This document shows, piece by piece, positions 7,288 to 14,743 of a stretch of 25,746 nucleotides of DNA. Each line of letters opens with the position of its first letter. Position 1 is the stretch's first letter. The DNA is from CG2-30-36-16 sp964372115 (lineage in GTDB: Bacteria > Bacteroidota > Ignavibacteria > Ignavibacteriales > Ignavibacteriaceae). A program made the position numbers and the translations under genes. The stretch lies in contig CAYJPN010000051.1 in the NCBI GenBank assembly GCA_964372115.1, positions 1-25,746 of the forward strand. Reading direction: 5' to 3'. A model generated the notes under the pieces. The model was not told the origin of the DNA. It made no database searches and worked only from the letters and a program-made list of their open reading frames with translations.

Positions 7288-8442
7288 ATGGAAATACTTA
7301 ATCGAGAATTGATTAAGGAACTCCTATCCGTAAGCTGTACTCCCTGTCTTTCACTTTACATGCCTACTCATAGAAGTCATCCTGAAAATCTTCAAGATCT
7401 TATCAGGTTTCAAAATCTCGTTAAACAACTAGAGAAATCGTTATTAGAACAATATTCAGCTATCGAAGTGAAGAAATTTATTGAACCTTACATAACTCTT
7501 AGCGATAACAGCGAATTATGGAATCATACGTTAGATGGACTTGTTGTTTTTAGTACGATTGAACTTTTCAAAGTTATCAGTTTACCAGTACCTGTTGATG
7601 AATTGGTAGTTGTTGCTGATAGTTTCCATACAAAACCCCTTCGACAATATACGCAATCCATAGACCGCTACCATGTTTTATGTTTAAGCCTTCATGAGAT
7701 TCGACTCTTTGAAGGTAACCGTCATTCACTAGTTAAAGTAGAACTACATTCTGATATTCCCAAAACCATAACAGAAGCGCTTGGTGATGAATTGACCGAA
7801 AAACATTCCACGGTTGCTTCTTATGGCGGCGTGGGTGGAGAAAGTTCTGACATGCACCATGGGCATGGCGGTAAAAAAGATGAAGTAGGCAAAGATGCCG
7901 AGAAATTTTTTCGCCAAATTGCAAGCGCTATTTACGACAACTATTCAAATCCTACCGGTTTTCCTCTTATACTGGCTGCTCTACCGGAACACCATAATCT
8001 ATTTCATAAAGTCAGCAAAAATCCGTTTTTGTTGCCCAATGACATTTCAGTAAATCCTGAATCAATTTCACTAGATAAACTTACAGAAATGGCGTGGGAA
8101 GTTATAGAACCGTACTATTTAAAAAATCTTAAAAATCTGACTGACAAATATGAGCAAGCAAAGGCAAATAATTTAGGTAGTGATAATATTAAGGAAGTAG
8201 CCGAAGCTGCCGAAGCCGGAAGAGTAGAAATACTTCTTATAGAGGCAGAAAGGGTAATTGCAAAGAGATTAAGAAATAAAAATACCGGTACGTTTAAACG
8301 AGCAGATTCAACCCAGCCAATATTAGACGACCTCCTTGACGACATTGGTGAATTAGTAACCAGAATGGGCGGAAAGGTTTTGATGATTCCGGCAGAAATG
8401 ATGACTGCTAAAACCGGTCTTGCAGCAGTATATCGTTATTAA
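7288..8442 (+). CDS. baeRF family 3 protein (archaeo-eukaryotic release factor-like)
   Basis: 384 aa. The N-terminus (LIKELLSVSCTPCLSLYMPTHR, here split, then PENLQDLIRFQNLVKQLE) is the hallmark of the bacterial archaeo-eukaryotic release factor family 3. Residues 180-200 hold a Gly/His-rich loop (GGVGGESSDMHHGHGGKK) where eRF1 carries its catalytic loop, followed by a helix (DAEKFFRQIASAIYD). A C-terminal Rossmann-like part runs to the end (AAEAGRVEILLIEA, then GGKVLMIPAEMM). The family has been proposed to act on stalled or dormant ribosomes, but no reaction is proven. In the same operon an HPF/RaiA factor (11590) also binds ribosomes, fitting a translation-dormancy theme. Confidence 0.85.
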   Translation: MEILNRELIKELLSVSCTPCLSLYMPTHRSHPENLQDLIRFQNLVKQLEKSLLEQYSAIEVKKFIEPYITLSDNSELWNHTLDGLVVFSTIELFKVISLPVPVDELVVVADSFHTKPLRQYTQSIDRYHVLCLSLHEIRLFEGNRHSLVKVELHSDIPKTITEALGDELTEKHSTVASYGGVGGESSDMHHGHGGKKDEVGKDAEKFFRQIASAIYDNYSNPTGFPLILAALPEHHNLFHKVSKNPFLLPNDISVNPESISLDKLTEMAWEVIEPYYLKNLKNLTDKYEQAKANNLGSDNIKEVAEAAEAGRVEILLIEAERVIAKRLRNKNTGTFKRADSTQPILDDLLDDIGELVTRMGGKVLMIPAEMMTAKTGLAAVYRY

Positions 8443-8508
8443 ATAAAATATTTCAAACTAATTTATAAGGAAAGACAAAATAATACAACGAATAAACAAA
8501 AAGGAGAT

Positions 8509-8665
8509 ATGATCATGTTACATCAATTTAAAAATAAAACAATTATCACTGTCCTATTTTTCTTTGCAATAACATTTTAATTCAATGATGACGAGCATGA
8601 ATTCGGTGATGAATAATTATAAAGGCATGATGATTTATCTTCAGAACAATAACAAGATAAAGTGA
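8509..8665 (+). pseudogene. Small exported Met-rich protein, frameshifted
   Basis: AAAGGAGAT followed by ATG gives a clean signal-peptide start (MIMLHQFKNKTIITVLFFFAITF) that ends at a stop at 8578. A one-base shift brings in a second frame at 8585 (MMTSMNSVMNNYKGMMIYLQ) that ends at 8663. Together they look like a short exported Met/Asn-rich protein that has lost its frame and probably its C-terminus. No family is assigned. Confidence 0.5.
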
Positions 8666-8704
8666 TTCTTATTTGAATAGGAATTTTATTATAAGGAGAA
8701 AAAT

Positions 8705-8929
8705 ATGTATCACAATATGTTTGGTGGAGGAATGTGGTTTAGCTGGTTATTCTGGTTAATTATCATAGCAGTGGCTGCCTGGCTTATCATGAATATGGTT
8801 AATCGTTCACAAAAAAATTCCGGTTCCGACTCTGCAATAGAAAGCGCATTGGATATTTTAAATAATAGATATGCAAAAGGTGAAATAACCAAGGAACAAT
8901 TCGAACAAATGAAAAAAGATCTAACATAA
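8705..8929 (+). CDS. SHOCT-domain small membrane protein
   Basis: 74 aa. A Gly/Met/Trp-rich start (MYHNMFGGGMWFSWLFW) runs into one membrane helix (about residues 12-33). After a short linker comes the C-terminal SHOCT helix pair (residues about 46-73: ALDILNNRYAKGEITKEQFEQM), the usual short oligomerisation module. Proteins of this shape often accompany copper or general-stress genes; here it lies upstream of the P1B ATPase. The strong AAGGAG ribosome site supports the start. No specific function can be given. Confidence 0.9.
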   Translation: MYHNMFGGGMWFSWLFWLIIIAVAAWLIMNMVNRSQKNSGSDSAIESALDILNNRYAKGEITKEQFEQMKKDLT

Positions 8930-8964
8930 TTTTTTAGTTCGATTAATTTGATAGGAGAATAATC

Positions 8965-9348
8965 ATGTCATACTATTTCTCAAAAAAAACAGATTTGGGA
9001 TTTACAGAAGCAATTGAAAAAGTAACAGAAGCTTTAAAGAGTGAGGGTTTCGGTATTTTAACTGAAATTGACGTAAAGGAAACATTAAAAAAGAAATTGG
9101 ATGTTAATTTTCGTCCTTACAAAATCCTTGGCGCTTGCAATCCTCCTTTTGCTTACAAAGCGCTGCAAGCAGAAGATAAGGTGGGCATCATGTTGCCCTG
9201 CAATGTTATCGTCCAGGAAAAAGAGGATGGAGTTGAAATCGCTGCGGTCGATCCGGTGGCTTCGATGCAAGCTATTGATAATCCCAAACTTGGTGAGATT
9301 GCCGAAGAAATTCGGGTACGGCTTCATAAAGCAATTGACAGTCTATAA
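8965..9348 (+). CDS. DUF302 family protein
   Basis: 127 aa, soluble, with no signal peptide. It matches DUF302 throughout: an opening FTEAIEKVTEALKSEGFGIL, the conserved central LGACNPPFAYKALQ (about residues 54-67), IMLPCNVIVQEK, and VDPVASMQAI near the end. The two Cys in GACNP and LPCNV are family-typical and could bind metal or a thiol. The function is unknown; genes of this family recur beside sulfur, copper and stress genes. TAGGAGA before the start supports it. It directly precedes the metal ATPase by 57 nt. Confidence 0.93.
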   Translation: MSYYFSKKTDLGFTEAIEKVTEALKSEGFGILTEIDVKETLKKKLDVNFRPYKILGACNPPFAYKALQAEDKVGIMLPCNVIVQEKEDGVEIAAVDPVASMQAIDNPKLGEIAEEIRVRLHKAIDSL

Positions 9349-9404
9349 ATGATAATTTAGCCGCCGTATTGTAAAGAACAGTCGTCAAAAATAAAGAATG
9401 CCTT

Positions 9405-11495
9405 ATGGAAAACGAACATCAAAATCATAAAGACCACAATTTAGATCATGACAAACATTCAGAACATGATCATGCAAAACATAATGATCAAAGTCCTTAT
9501 GAAAAGATGAATCATAAGAATGAGCATAGCGGGCATAACCACTCTGAACACCATGGACATATGATTGAAGATTTTAGAAAAAGATTCTGGATTTCATTAG
9601 TGATCACAATTCCTATCCTTCTTCTCTCTCCCCTGGTTCAGCAATTTCTTGGACTTAAAGAAGCCTTTCGTTTCAATGGTGATATCTATGTTTTGTTTAC
9701 ACTTTCCTCATTCACATTTTTCTATGGCGGCTGGCCCTTTTTAAAAGGACTGGTTGATGAACTGAAAAATAAGCAGCCCGGAATGATGACATTAATTGCA
9801 CTTGCAATATCGGTCGCATACTTCTACAGCAGCGCAGTTGTGTTTGGTGTTAAGGGGGAAGTCTTTTTTTGGGAACTTGCAACTCTGATTGATATTATGC
9901 TTCTCGGTCATTGGATAGAAATGAAATCAGTAATGGGCGCTTCAAAAGCCCTTGAAGAGCTCGCCAAACTTATGCCGGATGAAGCCCATAAAATTGATGA
10001 CGACGGGAATGTTACTGATGTTCCGGTTTCCGAACTTAAACACGAAGCAAAATTATTAATAAAACCCGGAGAAAAAATTCCTGCCGATGGAAAAATCTTT
10101 GAAGGTAAAAGTTCCATCAACGAAGCAATGATTACAGGCGAATCGAAACCTGTTTCTAAAGGAGAAGGTGATAATGTAGTCGGCGGATCAATAAACGGCG
10201 GGGGCTCAATAAAGATTGAAGTTGAGAAAATAGGTGATGAAACTTTTCTTTCACAAGTAGTGAAAATGGTTAAAGAAGCACAGGAAAGTAAATCCAAAAC
10301 TCAAAACTTTGCTAACAAAGCCGCATTCTGGTTAACTATTGTTGCGATTACTTCCGGCGCGTTAACAATGTTTGTATGGCTTGTGTTTACCGGACAAAGT
10401 TTCAACTTTGCATTATCCAGAACCGTAACTGTAATGGTAATTACATGTCCGCACGCTCTCGGTCTGGCAATTCCTCTTGTTGTCGCGGTTTCAACTGCTC
10501 TTTCTGCAAAAAACGGATTACTCATTAGAAATCGAAATGCATTTGAAGAGGCAAGAAATATTCATGCAATTATTTTTGATAAAACCGGGACATTAACAAA
10601 AGGTGAATTCGGTGTAACAGAAACTTTTTCATTTGATGATAATTATGATGAAAAGGAAATATTAAAATACGCTGCAGCAGTCGAATCGGAATCAGAGCAT
10701 CCGATTGCCCAAGGGATAGTTAAATCAGTTGAAGATAAATATCAGTTGAAAGATTTCAATTCAATTCCTGGCAAAGGTGCAGAAGGGAAAGTAAATGGTA
10801 AAGATGTTAAAGTTGTCAGCCCTGGTTATCTCGAAGAAAATAAAATTGAATTACAAGAAAAAGACAAGATTGAAAAATTATCTGCTCAGGGTAAAACAGT
10901 TGTTTTTGTTCTTGTTGATAATAAACTAACCGGCGCAATAGCGTTAGGCGATATTATCCGCGATGAATCCAAAGAAGCAATAAAACAACTTAAAGAGTTG
11001 GGGATAAAAACGATGATGCTTACCGGTGATAACAAGCAAGTTGCAAAATGGGTTGCCGATGAGCTCGGACTTGATGATTATTTTGCCGAAGTGCTGCCCG
11101 GTAAAAAAGCGGAGAAAGTAAAAGAAGTGCAGAGCCGCGGAATGATTGTGGCGATGACAGGCGACGGGGTGAACGATGCGCCTGCACTGGCGCAAGCCGA
11201 TGTTGGAATCGCAATAGGCACGGGAACCGACGTAGCGGTTGAAACAGCCGATATAATTCTTGTGAGAAGTAATCCTAAAGATGTTGTTACACTAATAAAA
11301 TTTTCAAAAGCAACTTATAATAAAATGGTGCAAAATCTAATCTGGGCTACCGGATATAATGTAATAGCAATTCCTCTAGCTGCGGGAGTTTTGTTTTCAG
11401 CAGGGATTGTTCTAAGTCCCGCACTCGGTGCGGTATTGATGTCGGTTAGCACGGTGATTGTTGCCATTAATGCGCGGCTTCTGAAAATAAGATGA
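9405..11495 (+). CDS. copB: Heavy-metal P1B-type ATPase, CPH class (CopB-like, copper export)
   Basis: 696 aa membrane pump that would use ATP to move copper (possibly silver) out of the cytoplasm. The first ~52 residues are extremely rich in His and acidic residues (DHDKHSEHDHAKH), a metal-binding tail in place of the usual CxxC domain. Seen motifs: actuator TGES (244-247), the ion-site CPH (348-350) that defines the P1B-3/CopB class as opposed to CPC of CopA, phosphorylation DKTGT (Asp 392), SEHPIAQ in the nucleotide domain, and GDGVND in the hinge. Family length and the eight-helix order look complete. Its C-terminal 62 codons have a diverged fragment copy at 16529-16717. The ribosome site is weak compared with its neighbours. 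Confidence 0.92.
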   Translation: MENEHQNHKDHNLDHDKHSEHDHAKHNDQSPYEKMNHKNEHSGHNHSEHHGHMIEDFRKRFWISLVITIPILLLSPLVQQFLGLKEAFRFNGDIYVLFTLSSFTFFYGGWPFLKGLVDELKNKQPGMMTLIALAISVAYFYSSAVVFGVKGEVFFWELATLIDIMLLGHWIEMKSVMGASKALEELAKLMPDEAHKIDDDGNVTDVPVSELKHEAKLLIKPGEKIPADGKIFEGKSSINEAMITGESKPVSKGEGDNVVGGSINGGGSIKIEVEKIGDETFLSQVVKMVKEAQESKSKTQNFANKAAFWLTIVAITSGALTMFVWLVFTGQSFNFALSRTVTVMVITCPHALGLAIPLVVAVSTALSAKNGLLIRNRNAFEEARNIHAIIFDKTGTLTKGEFGVTETFSFDDNYDEKEILKYAAAVESESEHPIAQGIVKSVEDKYQLKDFNSIPGKGAEGKVNGKDVKVVSPGYLEENKIELQEKDKIEKLSAQGKTVVFVLVDNKLTGAIALGDIIRDESKEAIKQLKELGIKTMMLTGDNKQVAKWVADELGLDDYFAEVLPGKKAEKVKEVQSRGMIVAMTGDGVNDAPALAQADVGIAIGTGTDVAVETADIILVRSNPKDVVTLIKFSKATYNKMVQNLIWATGYNVIAIPLAAGVLFSAGIVLSPALGAVLMSVSTVIVAINARLLKIR

Positions 11496-11589
11496 TAACA
11501 AGTTAGTAAAAACAATTAGGAAATGAGAAAAATCCAATTAGTAGACTCAGTTTATAGTTATAACATAATTCACAAAAAAAAGGAATTAA

Positions 11590-11958
11590 ATGAATATTCA
11601 AATCAATACAGGCCATAATATCCAGGGGAATGAGGCTCTAATTGCTAAGTTCAGCAGCACAATAAAGAGTGCATTAATTAGAATGAGCGATCACATTACC
11701 AAAGTGGAAGTCCATCTGAAAGATGAAGACGGCGATAAAAAAGGAAAGAATGACAAACGCTGCATGATCGAAGCGCATTTAGAAGGGTTTCAACCCATCG
11801 TTGTTATAGACCATGCTGACACATTGAACCAAGCCCTCGAGGGCGCTATTGATAAACTAATAAATATGATTGAAAGAATCCTTGGGCGTCAACGCGATCA
11901 AAGGATCAGCCAAACTGAACAACCCAAACCTGAAATGAAATTTCCGGATGAGGAATGA
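11590..11958 (+). CDS. HPF/RaiA-type ribosome hibernation factor
   Basis: 122 aa. It follows the short HPF/RaiA (sigma-54 modulation) pattern: MNIQINTGHNIQGNEAL, then KVEVHLKDEDGDKKGKNDKR, CMIEAHLEG and a closing helix ADTLNQALEGAIDKLINM. Such proteins bind the small subunit in the decoding and tRNA channel and hold ribosomes idle in starvation or stress. Short forms do not carry the dimerising C-terminal domain of long HPF, and none is present here. AAAAAGGAATTAA precedes the start. It is the last intact gene of the run that starts at motif copy A, 94 nt after the ATPase. Confidence 0.88.
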   Translation: MNIQINTGHNIQGNEALIAKFSSTIKSALIRMSDHITKVEVHLKDEDGDKKGKNDKRCMIEAHLEGFQPIVVIDHADTLNQALEGAIDKLINMIERILGRQRDQRISQTEQPKPEMKFPDEE

Positions 11959-12198
11959 TATGCATTAGCATGGTTTAGGATTATGGTAGTTTTTATTGAA
12001 AGTGAAACATTATGAATTGATTAGTAATTGATAATATTATTGAGGTGTCAAAGTAAATTCACAAGACATTATACACTGCAAAGATGTTAGTTGCCGAATA
12101 TAAGGGCTTATTTGCAATGGCGGCGAATGCAGTAATGAAACTGAAAAGACTATAAGGAGATTTCAATAGTCCTTTCCGTGATGAAGATCCCTGCTCAT
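11959..12198 (+). other. Spacer with a possible degraded ORF (12057-12155)
   Basis: No intact gene. At 12057-12155 a short frame follows a stop and reads IHKTLYTAKMLVAEYKGL and then FAMAANAVMKLKRL. The LYTAK start recalls the N-terminus of Ohr/OsmC peroxide-resistance proteins, and FAMAANA recalls their later LFA.GY helix, so this may be an Ohr relic with an internal deletion. The evidence is weak. Confidence 0.3.
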
Positions 12199-12236
12199 CC
12201 AAAGGATGTAGTTCATTTTTCATCCCTTTGCTCGAT
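12199..12236 (+). promoter_or_regulatory. Conserved stress-locus motif, copy B
   Basis: Left arm CCAAAGGATG (12199-12208), 12-bp spacer TAGTTCATTTTT, right arm CATCCCTTTG (12221-12230), tail CGAT (12233-12236). It lies 171 nt before the Thivi_2564-type gene and marks the left edge of the duplicated block. Confidence 0.7.
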
Positions 12237-12401
12237 TTTATAATCCTGAATTACTTCCTATTATATTGTATTGATTACAAAACTATTGTAGAGATATAAT
12301 TTTGCTGTAAAATATTGAAGATTGTTTTGAGGAAGAACAACAGTGAAAACTCAGTTAATAGTTTAAATAATTTATAAACATTTCTGGAAAGGAAAATAGT
12401 G

Positions 12402-12587
12402 ATGTCACTCTTATCTTTAGTTATCGTGTTAGTAGTTGTAGGTGTAATTCTTTGGCTGATTAACAGTTATATTCCCATGCAGCCAACCATCAAGAAAATT
12501 TTAAATGCTGTAGTAATTATAGTAGTTATTCTATGGTTATTAAGCGCCTTCGGAATAATTGACAGTATTGATACAATTCATATTTGA
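12402..12587 (+). CDS. Thivi_2564-type small membrane protein, copy 1
   Basis: 61 aa from ATG 12402 (a GTG directly before would add one residue; GGAAAGGAAA fits the ATG). Two membrane helices (about 3-22 and 33-52) flank the conserved YIPMQPTIKKILN loop, the signature of the small Thivi_2564 membrane family. The function is unknown; members occur in stress clusters. The gene sits about 170 nt behind motif copy B with a long leader. The identical coding sequence recurs at 17089-17274, although the surrounding block has drifted. That suggests the protein is kept by selection or the copies were homogenised recently. Confidence 0.88.
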   Translation: MSLLSLVIVLVVVGVILWLINSYIPMQPTIKKILNAVVIIVVILWLLSAFGIIDSIDTIHI

Positions 12588-12896
12588 TCAGTGTGTGGGT
12601 AATTTCTTTTTTGAAATATTTAGTTGGATTGGAGAGAGACTATTATTATTAACAAAGTAAGTTAAGCATATAATGGAACCGACTTTTATTCTTCGAGGAA
12701 TTGTTATCGGTTTTGCAATGGCAGTACCTGTTGGGCTTATTAGATTGAGGCGGGTTAACCGTATCGTCGGATATTAATAATTCTTTTCGGTGTTATTGCT
12801 TTTGTAAGTTTATTATAAAAACAATCTGATTTTCTAAAACCCTCAACAGCTAATAGAAAAATCAAAAATACGTTTGTAATAAACTTTTTATACTAT
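12588..12896 (+). other. Spacer between Thivi_2564-type gene and motif copy C
   Basis: About 310 bases without an intact gene. It holds the LysE-like relic at 12673-12818, then an A/T-rich stretch leading to motif copy C. The same order is found at 17275-17572. Confidence 0.6.
12673..12818 (+). pseudogene. LysE-family transporter remnant, copy 1
   Basis: ATG 12673 opens MEPTFILRGIVIGFAMAVPV, which is close to the first helix of LysE/RhtB amino-acid exporters (normally ...GFSIAAPVGPIG). After GLI the reading passes straight into RRVNRIVG. With a frame change at 12771 it continues as ILIILFGVIAFVSLL, the usual last helix of the family. About 150 central residues are missing, so only the two ends of the gene remain. 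The same deletion and the same frame break are in the second copy, so the decay came before the duplication and is not a sequencing error. Confidence 0.6.
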
Positions 12897-12934
12897 CCAA
12901 AAGATGTAGACCCTTTTTCATCCCTTTGGACTAT
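12897..12934 (+). promoter_or_regulatory. Conserved stress-locus motif, copy C
   Basis: Left arm CCAAAAGATG (12897-12906), 12-bp spacer TAGACCCTTTTT, right arm CATCCCTTTG (12919-12928), tail CTAT (12931-12934). It lies 60-70 nt before the TPR/USP unit and is the right edge of the duplicated block. Confidence 0.7.
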
Positions 12935-12989
12935 TAATAGTTTTCATTCCTTTTACTACAATTAAATGGAATTATTTTAAACTATTTAA

Positions 12990-13313
12990 ATGGAGCAGAT
13001 GTTGAGAAAAACTAAAATAATTAGAGAATATTCTGCTTCATATTATTTCCTTTTATCAAAAGAATACCGCATTAAAGAAACCTTATTAGCTGATGAAGGA
13101 GATATTATAGAAGCACTGGAGAATTTTAATAAGGTTATCGAAGTTGATCAATTCAATCCTATAGCGTACTTTAATCGCGCGACAGTGAAAGTTGATACGC
13201 GGGATATTGAAGGCGCAAGAAATGATTTTTTCAATTTTGATATACAAAAAATAAAAGCGAACGACAATGAAAACAATAAAAATGAAAAAAGTTCTGATTG
13301 CACTGGATTATGA
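12990..13313 (+). CDS. Short TPR-like protein, probably truncated
   Basis: 107 aa. Residues about 36-82 fit one and a half tetratricopeptide repeats (EGDIIEALENFNKVIEVDQF, then NPIAYFNRATVKVDTRDIEGA). The first ATG (12990) has no ribosome site; the fourth codon, ATG 12999, has GGAG at the right distance and may be the true start. The last ~12 residues come from DNA that also encodes the start of the universal stress protein in another frame, so the original stop has probably been lost or the two genes are translationally coupled. It is the first gene after motif copy C. TPRs mediate protein contacts; the partner is unknown. Confidence 0.6.
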   Translation: MEQMLRKTKIIREYSASYYFLLSKEYRIKETLLADEGDIIEALENFNKVIEVDQFNPIAYFNRATVKVDTRDIEGARNDFFNFDIQKIKANDNENNKNEKSSDCTGL

Positions 13314-13752
13314 TCCCACTTCACAAAAAGTGGCTGAAACAGGTTTTTCAATGGCGAAAGCCATTAAAACTGAAGTTATATTATTGCATGTAATATTAGA
13401 CCCGATCTATTATTCCTCTACAGATTATTTTCCGATTATGGGTTTTTCAGGTTACACCAATTTGAATCTGCTACGACTAGAAACCTTCGAAGGACTTAAA
13501 GAAGAATCTCAAAAATTTCTAGATAAAGCAAAACACCATCTTGGTGATAAAACAATTAAGACCGTGGTAAAAGAAGGTGATTGTGCCGAATCCATAATAA
13601 AGACAGCCGAGGAATTGAATATTGATATTATAGTTATGGGCTCACACAGCAAGAGATGGTTGGAAAATATACTTATGGGAAGTGTCACGGAAAAAGTTTT
13701 ACATCAAACTTCTATACCGCTTTTTATAATTCCGACCAGGAAAAACAAATAA
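13267..13752 (+). CDS. Universal stress protein (UspA family)
   Basis: 161 aa; the start may instead be the second Met at 13282, giving 156 aa. It has a UspA alpha/beta fold: KKVLIALDYDPTSQKVAE at the start, ILLHVILDP for strand 2, and the nucleotide loop near the end (IIVMGSHSKRWLENILMGSV, then TEKVLHQTSIPLFII). In ATP-binding members the loop is G-x2-G-x9-G-S/T; here the second Gly is Ser (GSHS), so ATP binding may be weak. USPs are induced in starvation and redox stress. The start overlaps the TPR frame by up to 47 nt, which implies co-transcription from motif copy C. Confidence 0.92.
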   Translation: MKTIKMKKVLIALDYDPTSQKVAETGFSMAKAIKTEVILLHVILDPIYYSSTDYFPIMGFSGYTNLNLLRLETFEGLKEESQKFLDKAKHHLGDKTIKTVVKEGDCAESIIKTAEELNIDIIVMGSHSKRWLENILMGSVTEKVLHQTSIPLFIIPTRKNK

Positions 13753-13794
13753 CGGTAATCAAATTCATGTACCTATATAATAGAAGTAATTAAA

Positions 13795-14700
13795 ATGAGA
13801 AAAAGCAGTTCTTTTGCAGCATTGATCTTCACTATCATTTTTGTAATTGGTAGAGGATTAACATAAGCAAAGGATAATGCCATACGTATCACAGATAGCG
13901 TGTGGGTCGTATTCATTATATTTTTATAGCACTCTTTGCAACTCTCGCAATCAAAGTTGCGGATCAACGGGAAAGAGAGGTGATTTTGCGCTTAGGCAAG
14001 TTCCGCCCTTTGAAGGGACCGGGACTTTTTTTTAATTATCCCGATCATCAATGCAATGCCCTTTTGGATTGACACCCGCATGATCACAGCATCTTTCAAG
14101 GCAGAGAAGACACTTACCAAAGATACGGTGGATGTGGATGCAGTGCTGTTCCGGAAAGTTATAGAGCCAAAGAATGCAGCTTTTGATGTAGCTGATTATC
14201 AAAGCGTTATAAGCCGGGCTTCACAAACTGCCCGGCGGGATGTCATTGGCAAAACAATGCTTTCGGATATGCTGGAAAGCAGAGAAAAAATAAGCAAGGA
14301 GTTGCAGATAATCTTTGATGAAAGCACTGAACCATTGAGAAATAATGTTACTTCGGTAGAAGTTAAAGACAAACTTATTCCTTCGGCTTTGGAAGATGCA
14401 ATGTCGATGCAGGCACAAGCAGAAAGAGAACGCCAGGCAAGAGTAATTCTTGGAGATACGGAAAGACATGTTGCTGAAAAATTTGAAGAAGCGGAAAGAG
14501 CCTTCACAAACAATCCTATTACATTACATTTAAGGGCTATGAATATGCTCTGCGCAGGTTTGAAACAAAACTCAACAACTGTAATAGAACCCGCTACAGC
14601 CGTGAATTGTATGCAACTTAGTAGTATGGCTGGGTTAACAGCATTGACAATTAAAATTGGACAGGAAAAAGTGAATAAAGAAAAAGAGGTCAGAAAATAA
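13795..14700 (+). pseudogene. Slipin (stomatin/SPFH family), multiply broken
   Basis: Three lesions divide one slipin gene. Part 1 from ATG 13795 reads MRKSSSFAALIFTIIFVIGR to a stop at 13864-13866, then continues in frame (AKDNAIRITDSVWVVFIIF). After a frame change near 13925-13932 it reads ALFATLAIKVADQREREVIL and RLGKFRPLKGPGLFF, the classic slipin neck. After a one-base loss in the T-run at 14026-14033 it reads IIPIINAMPFWIDTRM to 14700. The tail keeps VDVDAVLFRKVIEPK, SALEDAMSMQAQAERERQAR and LHLRAMNML, but several family-constant residues have changed (SWASQTALRD is SRASQTARRD here). Slipins form membrane microdomains, often with an NfeD partner; none is nearby. The last segment (14056-14700, 214 aa) stays open. 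Confidence 0.8.
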
Positions 14701-14743
14701 GAATGATATTTTTAAAATAACGTTTAGTCGGAAATTTTATGAA

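Larger units (their letters stand above)
12202..12928. repeat. Duplicated ~720-bp block, copy 1
   Basis: Nearly identical to 16889-17604, with scattered substitutions and a few small indels. It runs from inside motif copy B to the last base of the TTTG in motif copy C. Contents in order are a leader, the 61-aa membrane protein gene (identical in both copies at the DNA level), a LysE remnant and an untranslated spacer. Flanking sequence diverges sharply at both ends. Confidence 0.9.

Noticed and set aside
9908..10297. 129-aa minus-strand open frame inside the metal ATPase
   Set aside because: It lies opposite the actuator domain of a fully intact P1B ATPase and shows no family resemblance.
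14056..14700. The 214-aa frame as an intact gene
   Set aside because: Its start Met falls in the middle of the slipin core. The conserved neck is encoded just upstream in another frame, so it is the 3' part of a broken slipin.
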